Source: Owenia fusiformis (Eukaryota; Annelida; Polychaeta; Sabellida; Oweniidae). From it: DNA of 64,000 nt. The notes beneath the pieces are model-generated. The model was not told where the DNA came from. It searched no databases and saw only the letters and a program-made list of their open reading frames with translations. The number at the start of each line of letters is the position of its first letter. Position 1 is the first letter of the stretch. The position numbers and the translations under genes are program-made. Below, in pieces: positions 1 through 12,766 of this stretch. The stretch lies in contig CAIIXF020000011.1 in assembly GCA_903813345.2 (NCBI GenBank), positions 6,660,571 through 6,724,570 on the forward strand, read 5' to 3'.

Positions 1-222
1 ATTATGTCTGTGGCAATGTATGACTTTGCAAATCATAAAATGTATACATGTACTTTAATTTTTTATTTATTTATGTCAAGAATATTACACATTGACATAT
101 TATTCTACAGGTTTTATGAGTACATAATTATAGAATGTTATTGTCTAATTGTGATTCATACATGATATTTCAGTCACATAAAAATCAATAAAACCTTAAC
201 AGAGTAGTAAAACAAAGTATGT

Positions 223-228
223 TTTATT
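223..228 (-). terminator. Polyadenylation signal AATAAA
   Basis: AATAAA on the minus strand, 40 nt downstream of the TGA that ends the membrane-protein exon at 268. The spacing suits a short 3' UTR. Confidence 0.45.
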
Positions 229-267
229 TGATGTGGTGAATGCACAACCACAACAAAAGGAACCACA

Positions 268-495
268 TCAACATGCTTTAAATTTACCACGTAGAACTAC
301 CTGACTGCTGTCAATGGCACTATTCTGAGAGAAACCGAGTAGGCATATAATAGCCATTGATCCAAGCAATATAATTATCAACCAACACACTATAGTAGCA
401 TAGTTAAAACCAATCAATAGGCTATTATGTGAAATCTCCGGAATGTTGGGATTAATGCGAGTATATTTAAAGGTACCAGTGTCAGTAATCACAGA
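268..495 (-). CDS. Terminal coding exon of a single-pass membrane protein gene (partial)
   Basis: Read on the minus strand, an acceptor (…ATTATAG) is followed by a 228-nt open exon in phase 0 ending in TGA at 268-270. It gives 75 residues. The N-terminal half is polar and is followed by one hydrophobic segment of about 22 residues (from YATIVCW to IICLLGF), then a short tail with basic residues. This fits the C-terminus of a type I or tail-anchored membrane protein. An AATAAA lies 40 nt past the stop. There is no ATG, so upstream exons must lie at higher coordinates; I could not find them. The family is not recognised. An intergenic chance ORF is the alternative, but acceptor, membrane segment and polyadenylation signal together make a real exon more likely. 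Confidence 0.5.
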   Translation of the reverse strand, partial: SVITDTGTFKYTRINPNIPEISHNSLLIGFNYATIVCWLIIILLGSMAIICLLGFSQNSAIDSSQVVLRGKFKAC

Positions 496-1429
496 CTATA
501 ATCTATGTAAATATATGTAACTGTGCTATGACTGCTATGTGCCACTATTATGTAACAGTAGATAGATTTAATTATTAACAACATACACATGTGCTTAAAC
601 AATCCAAACCATGGTTCACACATAAATAGAAGTTTCATGGTGTGATATATGGTACCTCTCTAGATACGACACCTCTGGATATATGGCTTCATCTTGTAAT
701 TTCTGCAGATTCCTGAGTCAGGAACTATTGTAATGCTGCCCTTTGTGCCTTGTTCCCCCCTCTTTTTAAGATACAGGCCTGTATATAAGCCTGAATAAGA
801 GCTCAGATGTGACTTATAAGATAGATAGAAGCTTGACAAAATGCTTATAAGTTTGCTGGTTTGTAACCAAGACAACATATATTTTCATTGATCACTTATA
901 GATGTGGCATCTTTAAGAATAGATATGACACTTTTAGACTAGATGTGACATATGTAGATGTTGGTAGTGCAGTACACAGATATTGTTCCCATATGTGTTT
1001 GTTCTGGCATGTTGTGTATTATCTTGGAAGTTGATATCTCCCACTAAGTACTGGTATCTATTACTTAATACCATTACATGAATAGAAAGTATCCTAATTA
1101 ACTAGGATCATTATCTGTTAATTAAAGAGCCTAATGAGGAGAATTATATCATCTTCCTTCATCACTATTTGTAGATTATGTAGTTCTTGAGAAAGGAATT
1201 TGTGTTGTTGCATACTTCCCACATTTCTTCATCTCTCCCTACCCTTTTCCAATAGTTCAATTTTGCTCCTCCGAAAGGGAGCTTCATCTGCTAATTTACT
1301 GGCCTCTGATCATCAGGGTATCTCTCTTATTAATACATTGACTACAGGGTGTCAGTAGACTTTTGGACTGAGGCAAAGCACCTCACCCCAATATCCTAGA
1401 TGTGAGTAGAAATATTCTTGATTTACTCC
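496..1429. other. No gene recognised; AT-rich intron or intergenic sequence
   Basis: Only short open frames occur, with no coding character. The stretch probably belongs to the intron upstream of the exon at 268-495, but no donor/exon pair could be defended. Confidence 0.4.
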
Positions 1430-1830
1430 ATTAAAAATTCACAATTCAGTCAAACTGATGTCATATCTGGAATCTACATGTAAAATTACATCTAGAAATG
1501 TGGTTTTGAAAAGAGTTTATCAACTTTGAAAATTTAATTTTCTTTGAAAATGTGACTTCTAGGTCGAGGAGATTCCCCATAGGCCCCATGTTGTAAAACC
1601 ACAAAAAGTGAAATATCTTTTCTTGTGTTGGGCAGATAATATTTTCTTTTACTGGACATATTTTAATTTGTATAACTATCACATACATAAGGGTGATATG
1701 AAAAGTGGACCACTAAAACTGATGAATATTCAGGTTTAAGGGAATTTTGTAATACCCTGCCATGTTATTTCCCCAGAATCAGCCACCTGGTGGCGAAACT
1801 GGTCACTACCTACTCGCATCTGAGTAATTT
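1430..1830 (+). repeat. Dispersed repeat R2 (copy 1)
   Basis: About 400 bp, starting near the CAATTCAGTCAAACTGATG box and ending near CCACCTGGTGGCGAAACTGG. An inverted copy lies at about 48083-48770, with extra sequence inserted. Partial copies lie at 54440-54570 (same orientation) and 49418-49500 (inverted). Shared landmarks are the box before TGTAAAA-TACATCTA, the TATCAACTTTGAAAATTTAA box and the CTACTCGCATCT end. The class is not recognised. Confidence 0.6.
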
Positions 1831-4800
1831 ACTCATATCTTATTTTGCCTCAACTAAAAATTTGAGAACGTTAGGAGCCGATCTTTTTTTTAATGAATAG
1901 GTTTATTTCATACAATAAATAGACAGAGTTGGAGTAAATCGCCTTCCAGCATTCCATATTCCCACATAAGGAGCCCATCTAATCATCTGATCCCATAGAA
2001 CACATTGTTCTCTATCAAATCTTGCATTGTTTCAATCTTTTTTGTCTTGTATACAGCCCATATATCCTGTAATCCTCTCCCAATCCTCTCAAAGAAATGT
2101 GGTTGCTTTGAGGTCAGTGCAATTCACTTAATACCAAGGTATGGACTGAGTGATCATTCACCTTTTAATGAAATTCTTCTCATGCATTCTTTTCTTCAAT
2201 TTGTTCCAGATGCTGACTGAATGATGAACATTTTCCGATTGATTAAATTGCTCAGTCTCATTTAGAACAGATTTTTATGTTATTTATAAGTTAACTACTA
2301 AAACACAATCTCATATCCCCAAATCACTTATGTAGTTGGAAATAGGGTCACACTGGAAATTAATTAAGTTAGGACACAGGTCCATCTTGATAACTGCCGA
2401 ATATTTCAATTTTGCCATAAGAAACAAAATATTTGAAGGTCAAACAAAACAGAAACGATTCTCTGCTTTTTGTATTTAAAAAATTTTTTGATTTCAATCA
2501 CTCATGACGCCAGTCAGGAACTAGGAAGTGAATCCATTTGTAGTACAAAGATTGCTAAGAATAAGAATGGCTTCATATTCGCTGTTTCTTTGTTATTGTG
2601 TCTTAAAATCAATATATGGTTTTGACACTTGCTTGATGGGGATCTTGTATGAACGTGCAGTATTGGTATTGTACTATATTGCTAATTAATCAATATCAAA
2701 TGTTCAATTTATGACATTCATGAGATATTAAAATGTGCAATGGTTTTGTTTTGCTAAATGCTTTTATACATGTTTATGTCAATGTCATGTTGAAATTCCT
2801 CACGTTATGATATCAGAAGGAAGCCCATGTTTCTATGGCAACCACTCTTTTGCTAATATTTTATATATCTCAACAGTTTTTCCGTGGTTGTAAGATACAT
2901 CTTAGTTAGATGCTTCTTACTTAAATGATGAAAGACAAGATATAAAGGTTTAAGAGCAAAATTAGCTAAACTGAACGCCCTGAATAATGAGCATACTCTT
3001 TTATTTCATATTTCACAATAGGATACTTTTAGAAAGATTTTTTCGGAAATTGGTTTCATCTCCACGGAAACAATCAATTCTGTTTCAGCTTTCATAGACC
3101 ATCTTCTCATCTGAAATAATTGCATCTCTTCATTTTGTATCATGTTCTGTCAACAGCGCTGTTACAAAGACACTTCAAATCTTATTTTCAATTGCGTTAA
3201 TTTGAATCATGTTAGTCAATTGTTTCACAAAAGCTATTGCATTATTCAGTTCAGATTCTTGCTATTGATATACACATTCAAGGTCACATTGACCTCATTA
3301 ATATAAATAAAAGGATATTAATTGCTTTATACTGAATAATTTAATGTCTCCATTCGTCACCTGTGCTAATTCCACAATTTATTTGATATGGCCTTCTAGA
3401 TAAATTTCTTTTGATGTTTTATGTATTGGACAGAAAACATACTATTTAAGTACTGTTTTTTAGAAAACAAAGTAGGCATTTGTTTAAGAAGTAAAAAAGT
3501 TTGTAGTCATTATTTGTTCTGTTGATAGACATATCTCAGAGTATACAGTCTGTAGTACATTAAAAGATTCCATCTTTAAATTAGAATTCTAACCTGAGGT
3601 GAACTTTGCAGAACTAGATTTACTTTGATAGAAAATGACATGTATTTGATATTTTGGGATATTTTGATACTGATTCACCCAAGCATTTTATATTAAACAG
3701 AAAATAAACCAGAATTTCTGGGTTATTTTGCGAAAACATAAAATGACTGTTCAGGGGTTTTTAAGGTTAGGGGGTACCCCATCAACAAAGTATGATTTTG
3801 CTTATTTAAAAGAGAGTTTCACCTACAATAGACTCTGACACTGTAGTTAAAGGGGTATAGTTTTTGCTATGTTAATGATTGTGAGAAAGCTATACATATT
3901 TCATTAGCATTATAGTCACTGTAGGGGGGGGGGGTCTGTGTGTGTAATGACAAAGAAACATGCAATTCCATGTAAGACTTAAGGTCCAGTTATAATGAGT
4001 AGAGTCAATATAAAATGAAACAAAAGACCTAGTTTAAACATGCTTCAATTTGCACCAGACAAAACTGTGTACTTAATTGAATCAAATGATTTTCTTTGTA
4101 TGGGCTAACCTAATTGGATAAAAGTTTGTAATTGATTTGGAATTAAAGTAAAAGATGCGGACATCTGTTGTGTGCTCATGGATATGGCATCAGTTTGGAG
4201 TGCTAACCTGTTATCACATATGGTAGAGGGAGGGGGGATGTTTTATGATAAAAATAGAAGTGAAATGAGTGGTACTAGCAAGGAATAGAGTACTTTGAGG
4301 CTTTTTTATATTGAAATGCAAGGTTTAAGCTATTCTTTCTGAAACTTATGCTTTTTTCATGTTTATTAAAGAAAATAAAGGGAAAAGAGTAGAATAAGCA
4401 AGAAATGAAATAAAAAAGAGAGAAAAAATAAAGATGAAAACTCTAGGTATGAAAGAAAAACATGCACTTTCTGAAGCTTAATATTTTCCTTGTTTGTATT
4501 ATCATCAAATCTTCATAGAGTCGGATTATCTACAGCCGTCACCATCGCCCGTCTAATCAAAATATCTGTCACTGCATGTGTTATCTTTACATTATTGTTT
4601 AATTTTTTTATTTCATTAGAGACTCTTTGATCTATATTTTTTATTCCATTCTGAATTTCCTCGATGTCGATTTACAGTGTTTTGATTCCTGAGTTAGGCT
4701 AACTGTTTAATTATGAAACAAAGAATATTAAGATTCAATATCAATCTGGTCTATGCCTAACAGACCCTCTCTTAAAGGTACAAGGTCAATATATTGATCT

Positions 4801-5237
4801 ACTCCCACAAAACGTAGTCATTTATAATGTTTGGGGGAGGGGTAATTTTCTATTACGTTTTGTTAGCTTGTATTGATTTTTAATAAAGAAAATGCTTCAT
4901 AACTTGATAGAAATCAATAAAAGTTTAATTATATTTTTGGTGGAGGAAGAAGGTCACCCCCGATATATATTGTAATTAATTATTATGTTTTGGGATAACA
5001 TTCAAATAATGACAGTGTCCCCAGCCATCCCCTCACCTCTATATAGTAATGCTGGTTCTACCTTGATATAGCTTGGAATAAAACCAACTATAGTATAGTT
5101 TTGAAAATCTGAAAGATTGAGGGTCCAAGAATATTTCAGAATCATTCTTTTTCAGACAAAAAGTGGCACATACGGTAATTACTTGGTGAAAGCTGTTGCT
5201 TTTCCAGGCAAATTGGAACAGCCCTTCGTATTTTTCA
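1831..5237. other. No gene recognised; scattered old repeats and a poly-G tract
   Basis: AT-rich with no convincing exon. A G-run lies near 3925-3934. A diverged copy of dispersed repeat R9 (landmarks AAGCAAGAAATGAAATAA and GAAAACTCTAGG) lies at about 4386-4480. Confidence 0.35.
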
Positions 5238-5360
5238 TATTAGTACAAGGAGGATTGGCTCCCAGGATCAAAACTCAATATTTTCCAACGACATACCCAT
5301 ATATGGGACAGAATATCAATGTTGCACTCTGGGAGCCAATCCTCCTTGATATTGGTATTA
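5238..5360. repeat. Short inverted repeat (hairpin), MITE-like
   Basis: AAGGAGGATTGGCTCCCAG near 5247 is matched exactly in reverse by CTGGGAGCCAATCCTCCTT near 5328, with a loop of about 60 bases. Weaker pairing extends outward on both sides. A 120-codon open frame across it is a by-product and is not called as a gene. Confidence 0.55.
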
Positions 5361-5727
5361 GCAAGAATACAATGTTAGCAGGAACACAATATAATGAAAC
5401 CTCAAGAGACCTTTCCATATTGCAAGATTTAATCTGCAATTATAGCACAGATTTGTTGCTCCTAAAATCATGTCTTTGAATATTCATAGCAATGATGAGT
5501 AAGCCTGTGGTTGATGTTTAATTCTGAACTGGATTCTTTATTTAATTAAGAAAAACTAAGATTGAGAGAATTTGTGACAGAACCTGACATATGTCACATT
5601 ATGTCACGTTGGTGAATTAATGAATATAGTGTAGTATTAAAACAGAACATTGGCTGTCATCTTAATGCAGATATTGAACCCCCTGAGTACCCCGCGCGCT
5701 AAGTCTAGTTACTGTTACTGTGCGATG

Positions 5728-5762
5728 ACATCAGAGGAAATTACCATATATGGAGATAATCG
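5728..5762 (+). repeat. Fragment of promoter-like repeat R1 (core only)
   Basis: Matches the R1 core: GATGACATCAGAGGAAAT followed by ACCATATATGG. The CRE-like octamer is changed by one base (TGACATCA), and CCATATATGG here is a perfect CArG-box sequence. The rest of R1 is absent or too diverged to follow. Confidence 0.5.
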
Positions 5763-8700
5763 CTTATGAGAAAAGTATTACAGAAAATTCAAGCTATATT
5801 TAAACCTACATTATAACATTTTCGCATGCAGTTCAGATCGGTGGGAGCCGACTGAACGAAGATGGCCTTATGATGCATTCTATAATAAAATGATTTTGAA
5901 TGTATTCTATGACGATGTGCAAATATCCATTTGGGATTTAAAAAAATGTTACCTATTTCGTTAAATATTGGTAATTTTAATCATGAAAATTACATGAACA
6001 TTACATGAAAATTACAGGAAAATACTCATCATGTAGATCTACCTTTAGATTCAACATGGGCAACAGGAGGAATCCATTTTGGAAAGAACATACAACTAAC
6101 AGATATTGGTCAGAAAATATTATTGCCTCTATGACTCATAAGTTTTTACCTTGTACAGACAACATAGAATAGAGATAGAAGCAACTAGGTAAGAAAACAT
6201 TGCATTTACATCAGCACAGTTAGTAAATCTGGTGATATATTGCCACAAGATGTTTTCCCCCTTATTGCAAGCTATTCTGGTGAAGCCCATTCCAGGAATT
6301 GCATTCTCATCATGTGTATTTCACTCAATTTCTCTCTAAAATTTGAATGAAGAACATGATTTTTTGGCATTTTTGTACAATTTGGAATGTTCACTTAATG
6401 CCTGTTTATTTTATTCCTTGCTGATTTCATTCGTTTTACTCTATTTTGCATTTTAAAACGTGGCTGTCATTACATTTTTATGATGGTATTGGCTGTCAGA
6501 AACATATCAATATTTTGCACCTCAAACCATATCTCCTCATATTTTCTCAAATTATGCAATTTGAGTGGATAAGTAAAACTTGAGGTTTGTTTACATAAAA
6601 TACTATGACAACTGGATTTAAAATTGATTGTAATTGGTTTGTTTTGATTGAATTTCGTGTGATTATGAAAATGTTTGTAAAGGTTGCTGACGTGCTTGTT
6701 TTTCAATGGGTTTATGTGTATGTACCTGTAGCGTCCAGAAAGGCGGTTGCTGCTTTGCATGAAAGAAATATGTCTTGCATGATATAGCAAGTACCCAGGC
6801 AAATATTTGTCATTTGGAACGATTATTCCACATGCCCCTTTGAAAATATTTAAGTAGTCCAATTGTCATGGCTTCGACAATTTGATGTAATTTTTAAACC
6901 ATATTTTGCATTTTTGGGATTTATCTCTTATATGGCAACACATTGACCAATATCAAATATTTTGTGAAGGAATACCTGTAAAATAGGAGTTGTTAAAATA
7001 ATAGAAGTTGAGAAATGAGTTTACGACTCCAACATGTACATAACTAGAGTATTGCATGTTAACATGCCTGAACAATAGTCTCAACATGGAAACCTATTTC
7101 AATAACTTGAACATCTACCAATTACAACAAGCTTCTGGAGCTCAACATGTATCCATGGAGGACTATTCTCTAGAATCTTATAATGAATCCACCACGCTGA
7201 GGCCCAGAGGTAATAATTGCAGATGAATCTCTCTTTTAAAGAGGCCAAATCAAGTAATTGAAAAGGGTATGAATCCACTCACACTTCATAAAGTTAGCAT
7301 TGGTCTAACAAATTATAAATTAATGTCACAAGGGGTCAAGGTCAATTAAAGTCATTAAAGGTAGACCAGTCAGCCATTTCAATATTATGATATAGCAGTG
7401 ACTCTGATTGGCTTAGCAAATTCACATGTTTAAAGAGTGGGAAGTTGATCATTTTTAAAGGGTATAAGGCATGTGTTAAATAATTTAAGGTATAAGGTGC
7501 CAGACATCCTAAAGACCATGTAAGAATGTATTTTAGAATGTTTGTCTATCAAGATGCCTGGTATCAAATTAATCATTCAGCTAATTAAAATAGTTTCTGC
7601 ATCATTGAGTTCTGGATCAACTCATTGGTCAGTTCTGGTCATGTGATCTGTGCAAGTGCTTCTGGGACATGTCCATCTTTGTTTATTCTGCTTTTACGGT
7701 CCAGGTAAATGTTAAAGGTAGCTCATTGGTCAGATTTGGTCATGTGATCTGTGCAAGAGCTTCTGGGACATTTCCCTCTCTGTTTATTCTGTTATTTCCA
7801 AGTACCGTAAATGCTAGGTACCTCAAAAAAGAAAAGTTTGATTTCTTCAAAATGTGGAACATTTATGTTTATAAGATAAAGGATTCTAAAATTGATTTTT
7901 CTCAAAAGAAGTATTACATGTCCCAGGTGTTCTTAATCTCTAAAGGCAAAAATCATGAATGAATAGTTGTATAATCTCTCAGGGGTTTGTTGTATAACAC
8001 ATCTGGTAAAGATTTTCATAATCTCAAAACTTGTAAACAAATCACAACTGAGGATTCCTTGACACAGATATTGAGAACTGGCATGTTTATATATAACTGA
8101 AATGTCTTTCAGTATAGATTTCTTAACTTCTGTTTTGATTAACCAAAGGAGTAACGTTTTTGTTTTGCAATGATAGTGATTTTTGGATCATTTTCTTAAT
8201 AAGCGAGTCATAAATCTGAAATGGAAGTAAATTGTGTATTTGTAATTGAGTGATTATCTCACCGTGCACACCAGCATGACTTCAGTGATTGATGATGGAT
8301 TTATTATTGATTCATAAAAGGGAGACACTGAGAGAATAATTCAAGTTTAAAATATAATCAATGATTGTTTTTTTCTTTCGGAGACTTATTGGGGCAAACT
8401 TAATGATATTGAAGTAACATTGTGAGCTATAGATTTACTCACTTATCAATCCATCTGTCTGTCCATCTGTCTGTTCTTCAACAATTTTCTTCATTGCATC
8501 TAAACCAATGCTCATATTCATTTTATGGGATCCATGCTATTAATTTTTGTTAGGGTCTCATCTCTTACTTTTGTCTCATTTTGGAAAAATTGGCTTTATC
8601 ATTTTCAGTTACCCTACTGTTTATTAATATCTCTATCTGTATACTTACTGGAAGGTGTGTATTCAATATTTCCTCAAATCTCTGGTCAAGTTCCCTGTGC

Positions 8701-9042
8701 AAACATATTACTTATAACTAATTACCGAAGGTAGGATATAATTTCACCTGCTGTTTTCAGGATTGGTCAATCTGTACCTCCAAATGCCAATGTAAAGATT
8801 TGTTCAATCAAGATCCATTTGAGGCATAATGATACTCATCACATTTTTCAGGGCAGATTATTAGAGAAATGTGGTCATTTTCAAACATTTATTACAAAAG
8901 GTTTGCCTATAAATTCTATTGAAACCTCTGTTATTAGAATATATGAGGGAGGAACTTGCTGCAAAACTACAACATGGATAGTCTAGCTCCAAGACTCTGG
9001 GACCTCTCCGGCTCCCCTCTACTAGACTAAACACCTTCTCAC
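5763..9042. other. No gene recognised; contains a local tandem duplication
   Basis: No defensible exon. At 7621-7830 a segment starting CTCATTGGTCAG and running through GTCATGTGATCTGTGCAAG is repeated once at a spacing of 101 bp, with moderate divergence. The same GGTCATGTGATCTGTG phrase recurs near 40323. Confidence 0.4.
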
Positions 9043-9302
9043 ACAGAGGAGGTTTTAGGGGGGTGGGGGGAACACAAGGGCCTGTAGGCTAGACTATAAA
9101 ATGGGCATAGGCAGGGGGGTGTAAAATTTGTTGAAAAAACGTTAACAAATTAGAGTTTAAAATGCTTAGAATACATCTTATACAAAGTAAGCTAAAAAAA
9201 ATGTGGGGGTGAACCCCTGTACCCCCCTTTTTGGGGCCGCCTCACTTGCAGTGATGCAAACCCAAAAATTCACACCTCCTTGACCTTTGCTGGCTACGCC
9301 TC
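9043..9302. mobile_element. Short TIR element (hAT-like MITE, degenerate)
   Basis: Starts with CAGAGGAGGTTTTAGGGGGG and ends with TGCTGGCTACGCCTCTG, so the terminal CAGAGG/CCTCTG are inverted. Internal G- and C-rich runs resemble the other short elements here whose ends read CAGGCC-GTAGCCAGG. It has no coding capacity. Exact ends are uncertain. Confidence 0.35.
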
Positions 9303-9509
9303 TGAAACTCATCTCCAGTGACCTTTCTGGTTATTGCTTGTATATTTACAGACAGGTTATGCCACCATGGAGCAATATCTGCCAGCTAGTCAGGCTAAAA
9401 ATATATGCCACAAATTATTATGGCGGTTATTCTGTTGTTTCTGATACGGTAATGAGTAGGACATGCTAGAACAGGTGGAGATATATCTACACCTGGTTAA
9501 CTAAGTTCA

Positions 9510-9885
9510 TAGGTGCGCTAGTCTAGTTAAACTACACTCTGCCTAGTAGAGACCATATTACAGTTTAGTAGCCCCGCCCCCACAACTAGTACCGGTGACA
9601 GTTTGGGTAAATCACTTTTGACCTACTCGCTGACCTTCCACCATTCAGCGAGCTTGAAGAAACATAAGCCAAATTCGTTCTAATTAAATATGTGCATGTC
9701 ATTGGTCAATTCCGGACTCAACGATGACGTCAGAAGGAACGACCATATAAAGAACGTCGGTCAAATTTGGCCGATGAACACTGATTGGCGCGGTGAGTTC
9801 ACAGGTTTATTTTAGTTTGAAAGAGTGAAGACGAAGCTCTCTTTTAAGAAGTGAAGTCAAACGAACGCAAAGGGTAGAACCTGTC
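9510..9885 (+). repeat. Promoter-like dispersed repeat R1, full copy
   Basis: Near-full copies lie inverted at 21424-21778 and 39305-39602; fragments lie at 5728, 12555, 19440, 52020 and 53205. From left to right this copy holds a GC box CCCCGCCCCC (9572-9581), ATTGG (9701-9705), a perfect CRE TGACGTCA (9725-9732), a TATA-like CATATAAAG (9743-9751) and a second ATTGG (9784-9788). It ends near GAAGCTCTCTTTTAAGAAG. A shorter repeat of that end phrase follows at about 9911. Motif order and spacing resemble an RNA polymerase II promoter. Whether it is an LTR, a SINE head or another element is unknown. Confidence 0.65.
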
Positions 9886-12609
9886 TACCCTGAGACCAGT
9901 AGGAAAAATTTGAAGCTCTCTTTTAAGGTTGCATATTCAAATTCTTGAAACTGGTAAGACCTGTCTATTTAGGAATGCTCATCTTGACTTGATTGAAAGG
10001 TATTTCAAAGAAGAGAAAGGCAATGAGGCCTCAGTATTTTAGAATGTACTCTAGCTTCAAGCGCTAGCAATATACCTGTTGCACCTAGCGAATACCCGAA
10101 TCACATTTGCTCCTATTCATCAGCTTGCGCAAGCGCCTAGCCAATTTAGTTTTTTGTTCAAAATTGCATTCAGTTTTGAACACAATACTCAATAAACTAA
10201 TACACAATAGTCAAAAACATGGTCATTAACATAAATATCTCCCGCAATGCATCGCTTAAAGTGGGACAAACGCTTTGTAGGTTGTCATAAAGGCAATCGA
10301 TTGTGCAAAACGTGAAGAAGAATGCCAAATAAAGCTGAAATGATGTGTTCAAAATTGGACCATATATATTTCAATGGGGGAAAATCCTGGATGTAAAAAA
10401 TCTGTACCCGGAATTTGAGCTCTTCAATACAGGAGGTAAGAATAAAGAATATTGTTGTTTCTCTAAACTATCGCATATTGGATTATTGGCCAGGTGCCGG
10501 CAGATGAATTGGAGCAATGTGACTAAGGCATATATTAGCTGAAATGTAAATAACATGTGATTCAATGGAATATCCAAAATCATCAAGGTGTTCTTCACTC
10601 CAGAGAGGTTTATGGTTTAACATGTTTACTATAACCTCAGATGGTAAAATCATAACTATTTTACTGCTTGCCTCTTGATTTTAAGGTAAAATGGGACTAA
10701 AATCTCAATTTTAGATGTTCACTTCAGAAAGGTTTTCCCATGTCATATTTTATTTGCCTCTACTGCATGTTGAGTTGTTTTGAGTATATCCAGCAAGATG
10801 TGATGGGTTTGTGATAAAGCTGAGTGGTTTGTTATCTAATTGTGAGCTTTTTACATGCATGCAATGGGAATTGTCAATGTCTCTGCATGGCATGTAACAT
10901 ATTTCCCATGTTATGTTTTCTCATCAAGTTGTCTCTTCATTAATTAGTCTTATTCAAGGATGAGGTAGTTTTACATCTACTGAAATGTTTTTGTTTTTTT
11001 TGAGGACTCATCCTCCGATCATAGGGCTTCAAAATCCAGAATATATTCTTTCTTTTTACCCCCTGCGATAAGCAGTTAGCATTTCCCAGATTAAGGACTC
11101 GCAATCTGATTGGCTGTCGCAACACTGCGACAAAAATCATATATAAGTCATTGCGCATGTGATTCAGTTTAATCGGGCGCTTCCAAATTGGTTATAGCAG
11201 GGGGAAGAAAGAGGTACGGATTCTGGATACCTGGATGTGAGGACTGTGTCTGTACCTATTGTGGTATCCCACGCCTTCTCAATCCCGGTTGTTCTAGACA
11301 TCTGAGATCGAAATCCAACTAAGAGAGATGCCATGAGTATCAGAATGATCTCAAACCTACAATTTAAAGATTTCCCAAGATTCATTTTTGCCTTTTTGCA
11401 TTTAGACATCTGTCCCTTTTCTGAAATTATCTGAAATTATAATGATATTGCAAGTTCCCTTTCTGATACTGATCACATCTTCTTTTTTTACAGTAGTCAA
11501 TCTCTCTTATATTGAAACTGTCATTACATGCTATTCTAATACACAGAAACCCCTGCACAGTGCAAGAATATCTCTACATAACCATACAGTAATACACCAC
11601 AATAAATGACTACACATCGTGCTTGGGTGCTATTAATCCCAGATCATCCAATATTAATCCACATTGCTCTAATCAGACGCTTAATTCCTTCACAGTGATC
11701 CTGTATCCTGAAGGTACGTGAAATCCATCACATATTGTATTTGTAACTTGTAATGATAATGGGCCGAGGATGTCCATTAGGGGCGATCTCTCATTGTAGA
11801 TAGATAATATGTAATAGAAAATTGGCTTTTAAGGTAAAACAATGCAAGATATGATCAGATATTTGCTGAAGAGTAATGTGAGATTTTTATCCAATATTGC
11901 ATACAAAAAATTGATGAAAGACACACTTCTTACTCCTGTAAAGCATTTGCAGGAATTAATATAGATTTAGTGAACTATAAATCTCGGAAGATGTATTAAT
12001 TGATTTAGCTTCATTCCACCAACTGTAGAATGTAAGATGATCCAAATGTATATTGTCATTATATTCATCATGCTCTATGAGTCATTGATAATTGTATCAC
12101 AATGAGTGAAAGAAGATTCAATTCCAGCATTTGTAACAACCTTACTCATCCAATTTCTCTGAGATTTGTTTTTGATTAAAGCTCCACACAAACGGTAATG
12201 TCAGATACCGTTGTCACAAATGGCGGACATAATGAGTGAATGAAGATTCAATTCCAGCATTTGTAACAATCTTATTCATTCGATTTCTTCGAGATTTGTT
12301 TTTGATTAGAGCTTCAGGAGTTTTGTGTATCTGTGAGATTTACCAGTTTGAAGTCTTAATGCTTCAATTCTTTGGAACTTGTTCTTTTTTATTATTACCT
12401 GCCATTATATTTATTTTACCAGAAAAGTGATATTTTTGTTTGATTTAAAAAAATTTATTAAGAGAAGAATTGCATTAGAATGGTCTAGGTAAAAGAGAGG
12501 GTGAGATTTAATATAGCATTGGAATGTCCTAAGAGTCAGGGTCTTGTATATACAGACGAAGCTCTCTTTTAAATAAGCAAATTAAAATTACAGTATTGGA
12601 AGGGTCGGA
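9886..12609. other. No gene recognised; local duplication at 12101-12325
   Basis: No convincing exon. At 12101 and 12231 a ~95-bp segment beginning AATGAGTGAA and containing TTCCAGCATTTGTAACAA is repeated at a 130-bp spacing. A fragment of the R1 end (GACGAAGCTCTCTTTTAA) lies at 12555. Confidence 0.4.
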
Positions 12610-12766
12610 CAGTAAAACCTGTGTATATTTAACAAAAAACAATCAGTGTTCTTAGGTGTTCACTACAGAGAGGGTAATTTATACAGAATAAGAAGTCAGT
12701 AGAGAATGTGTGGAGGGTTTCCACTAGAGTGAAGTGTTGATTAAGACAGGTTTCACTATATATTCA
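12610..12766. mobile_element. Short pogo-like MITE (degenerate)
   Basis: Left end CAGTAAAACCTGTGTATA and right end GACAGGTTTCACTA are inverted matches of the CAGTRAAACCTGT terminus seen at 41853, 44149 and 23457. The right end abuts TA; the left flank is not TA, so one boundary is probably eroded. Confidence 0.4.

Noticed and set aside
5117-5479. 120-codon plus-strand frame
   Set aside because: It spans a hairpin, the start in the listed frame is not a convincing ATG, and no domain or splice support is seen.
6470-6862. 130-codon minus-strand frame
   Set aside because: There is no splice context, no recognisable domain and AT-driven composition. Chance length is plausible.
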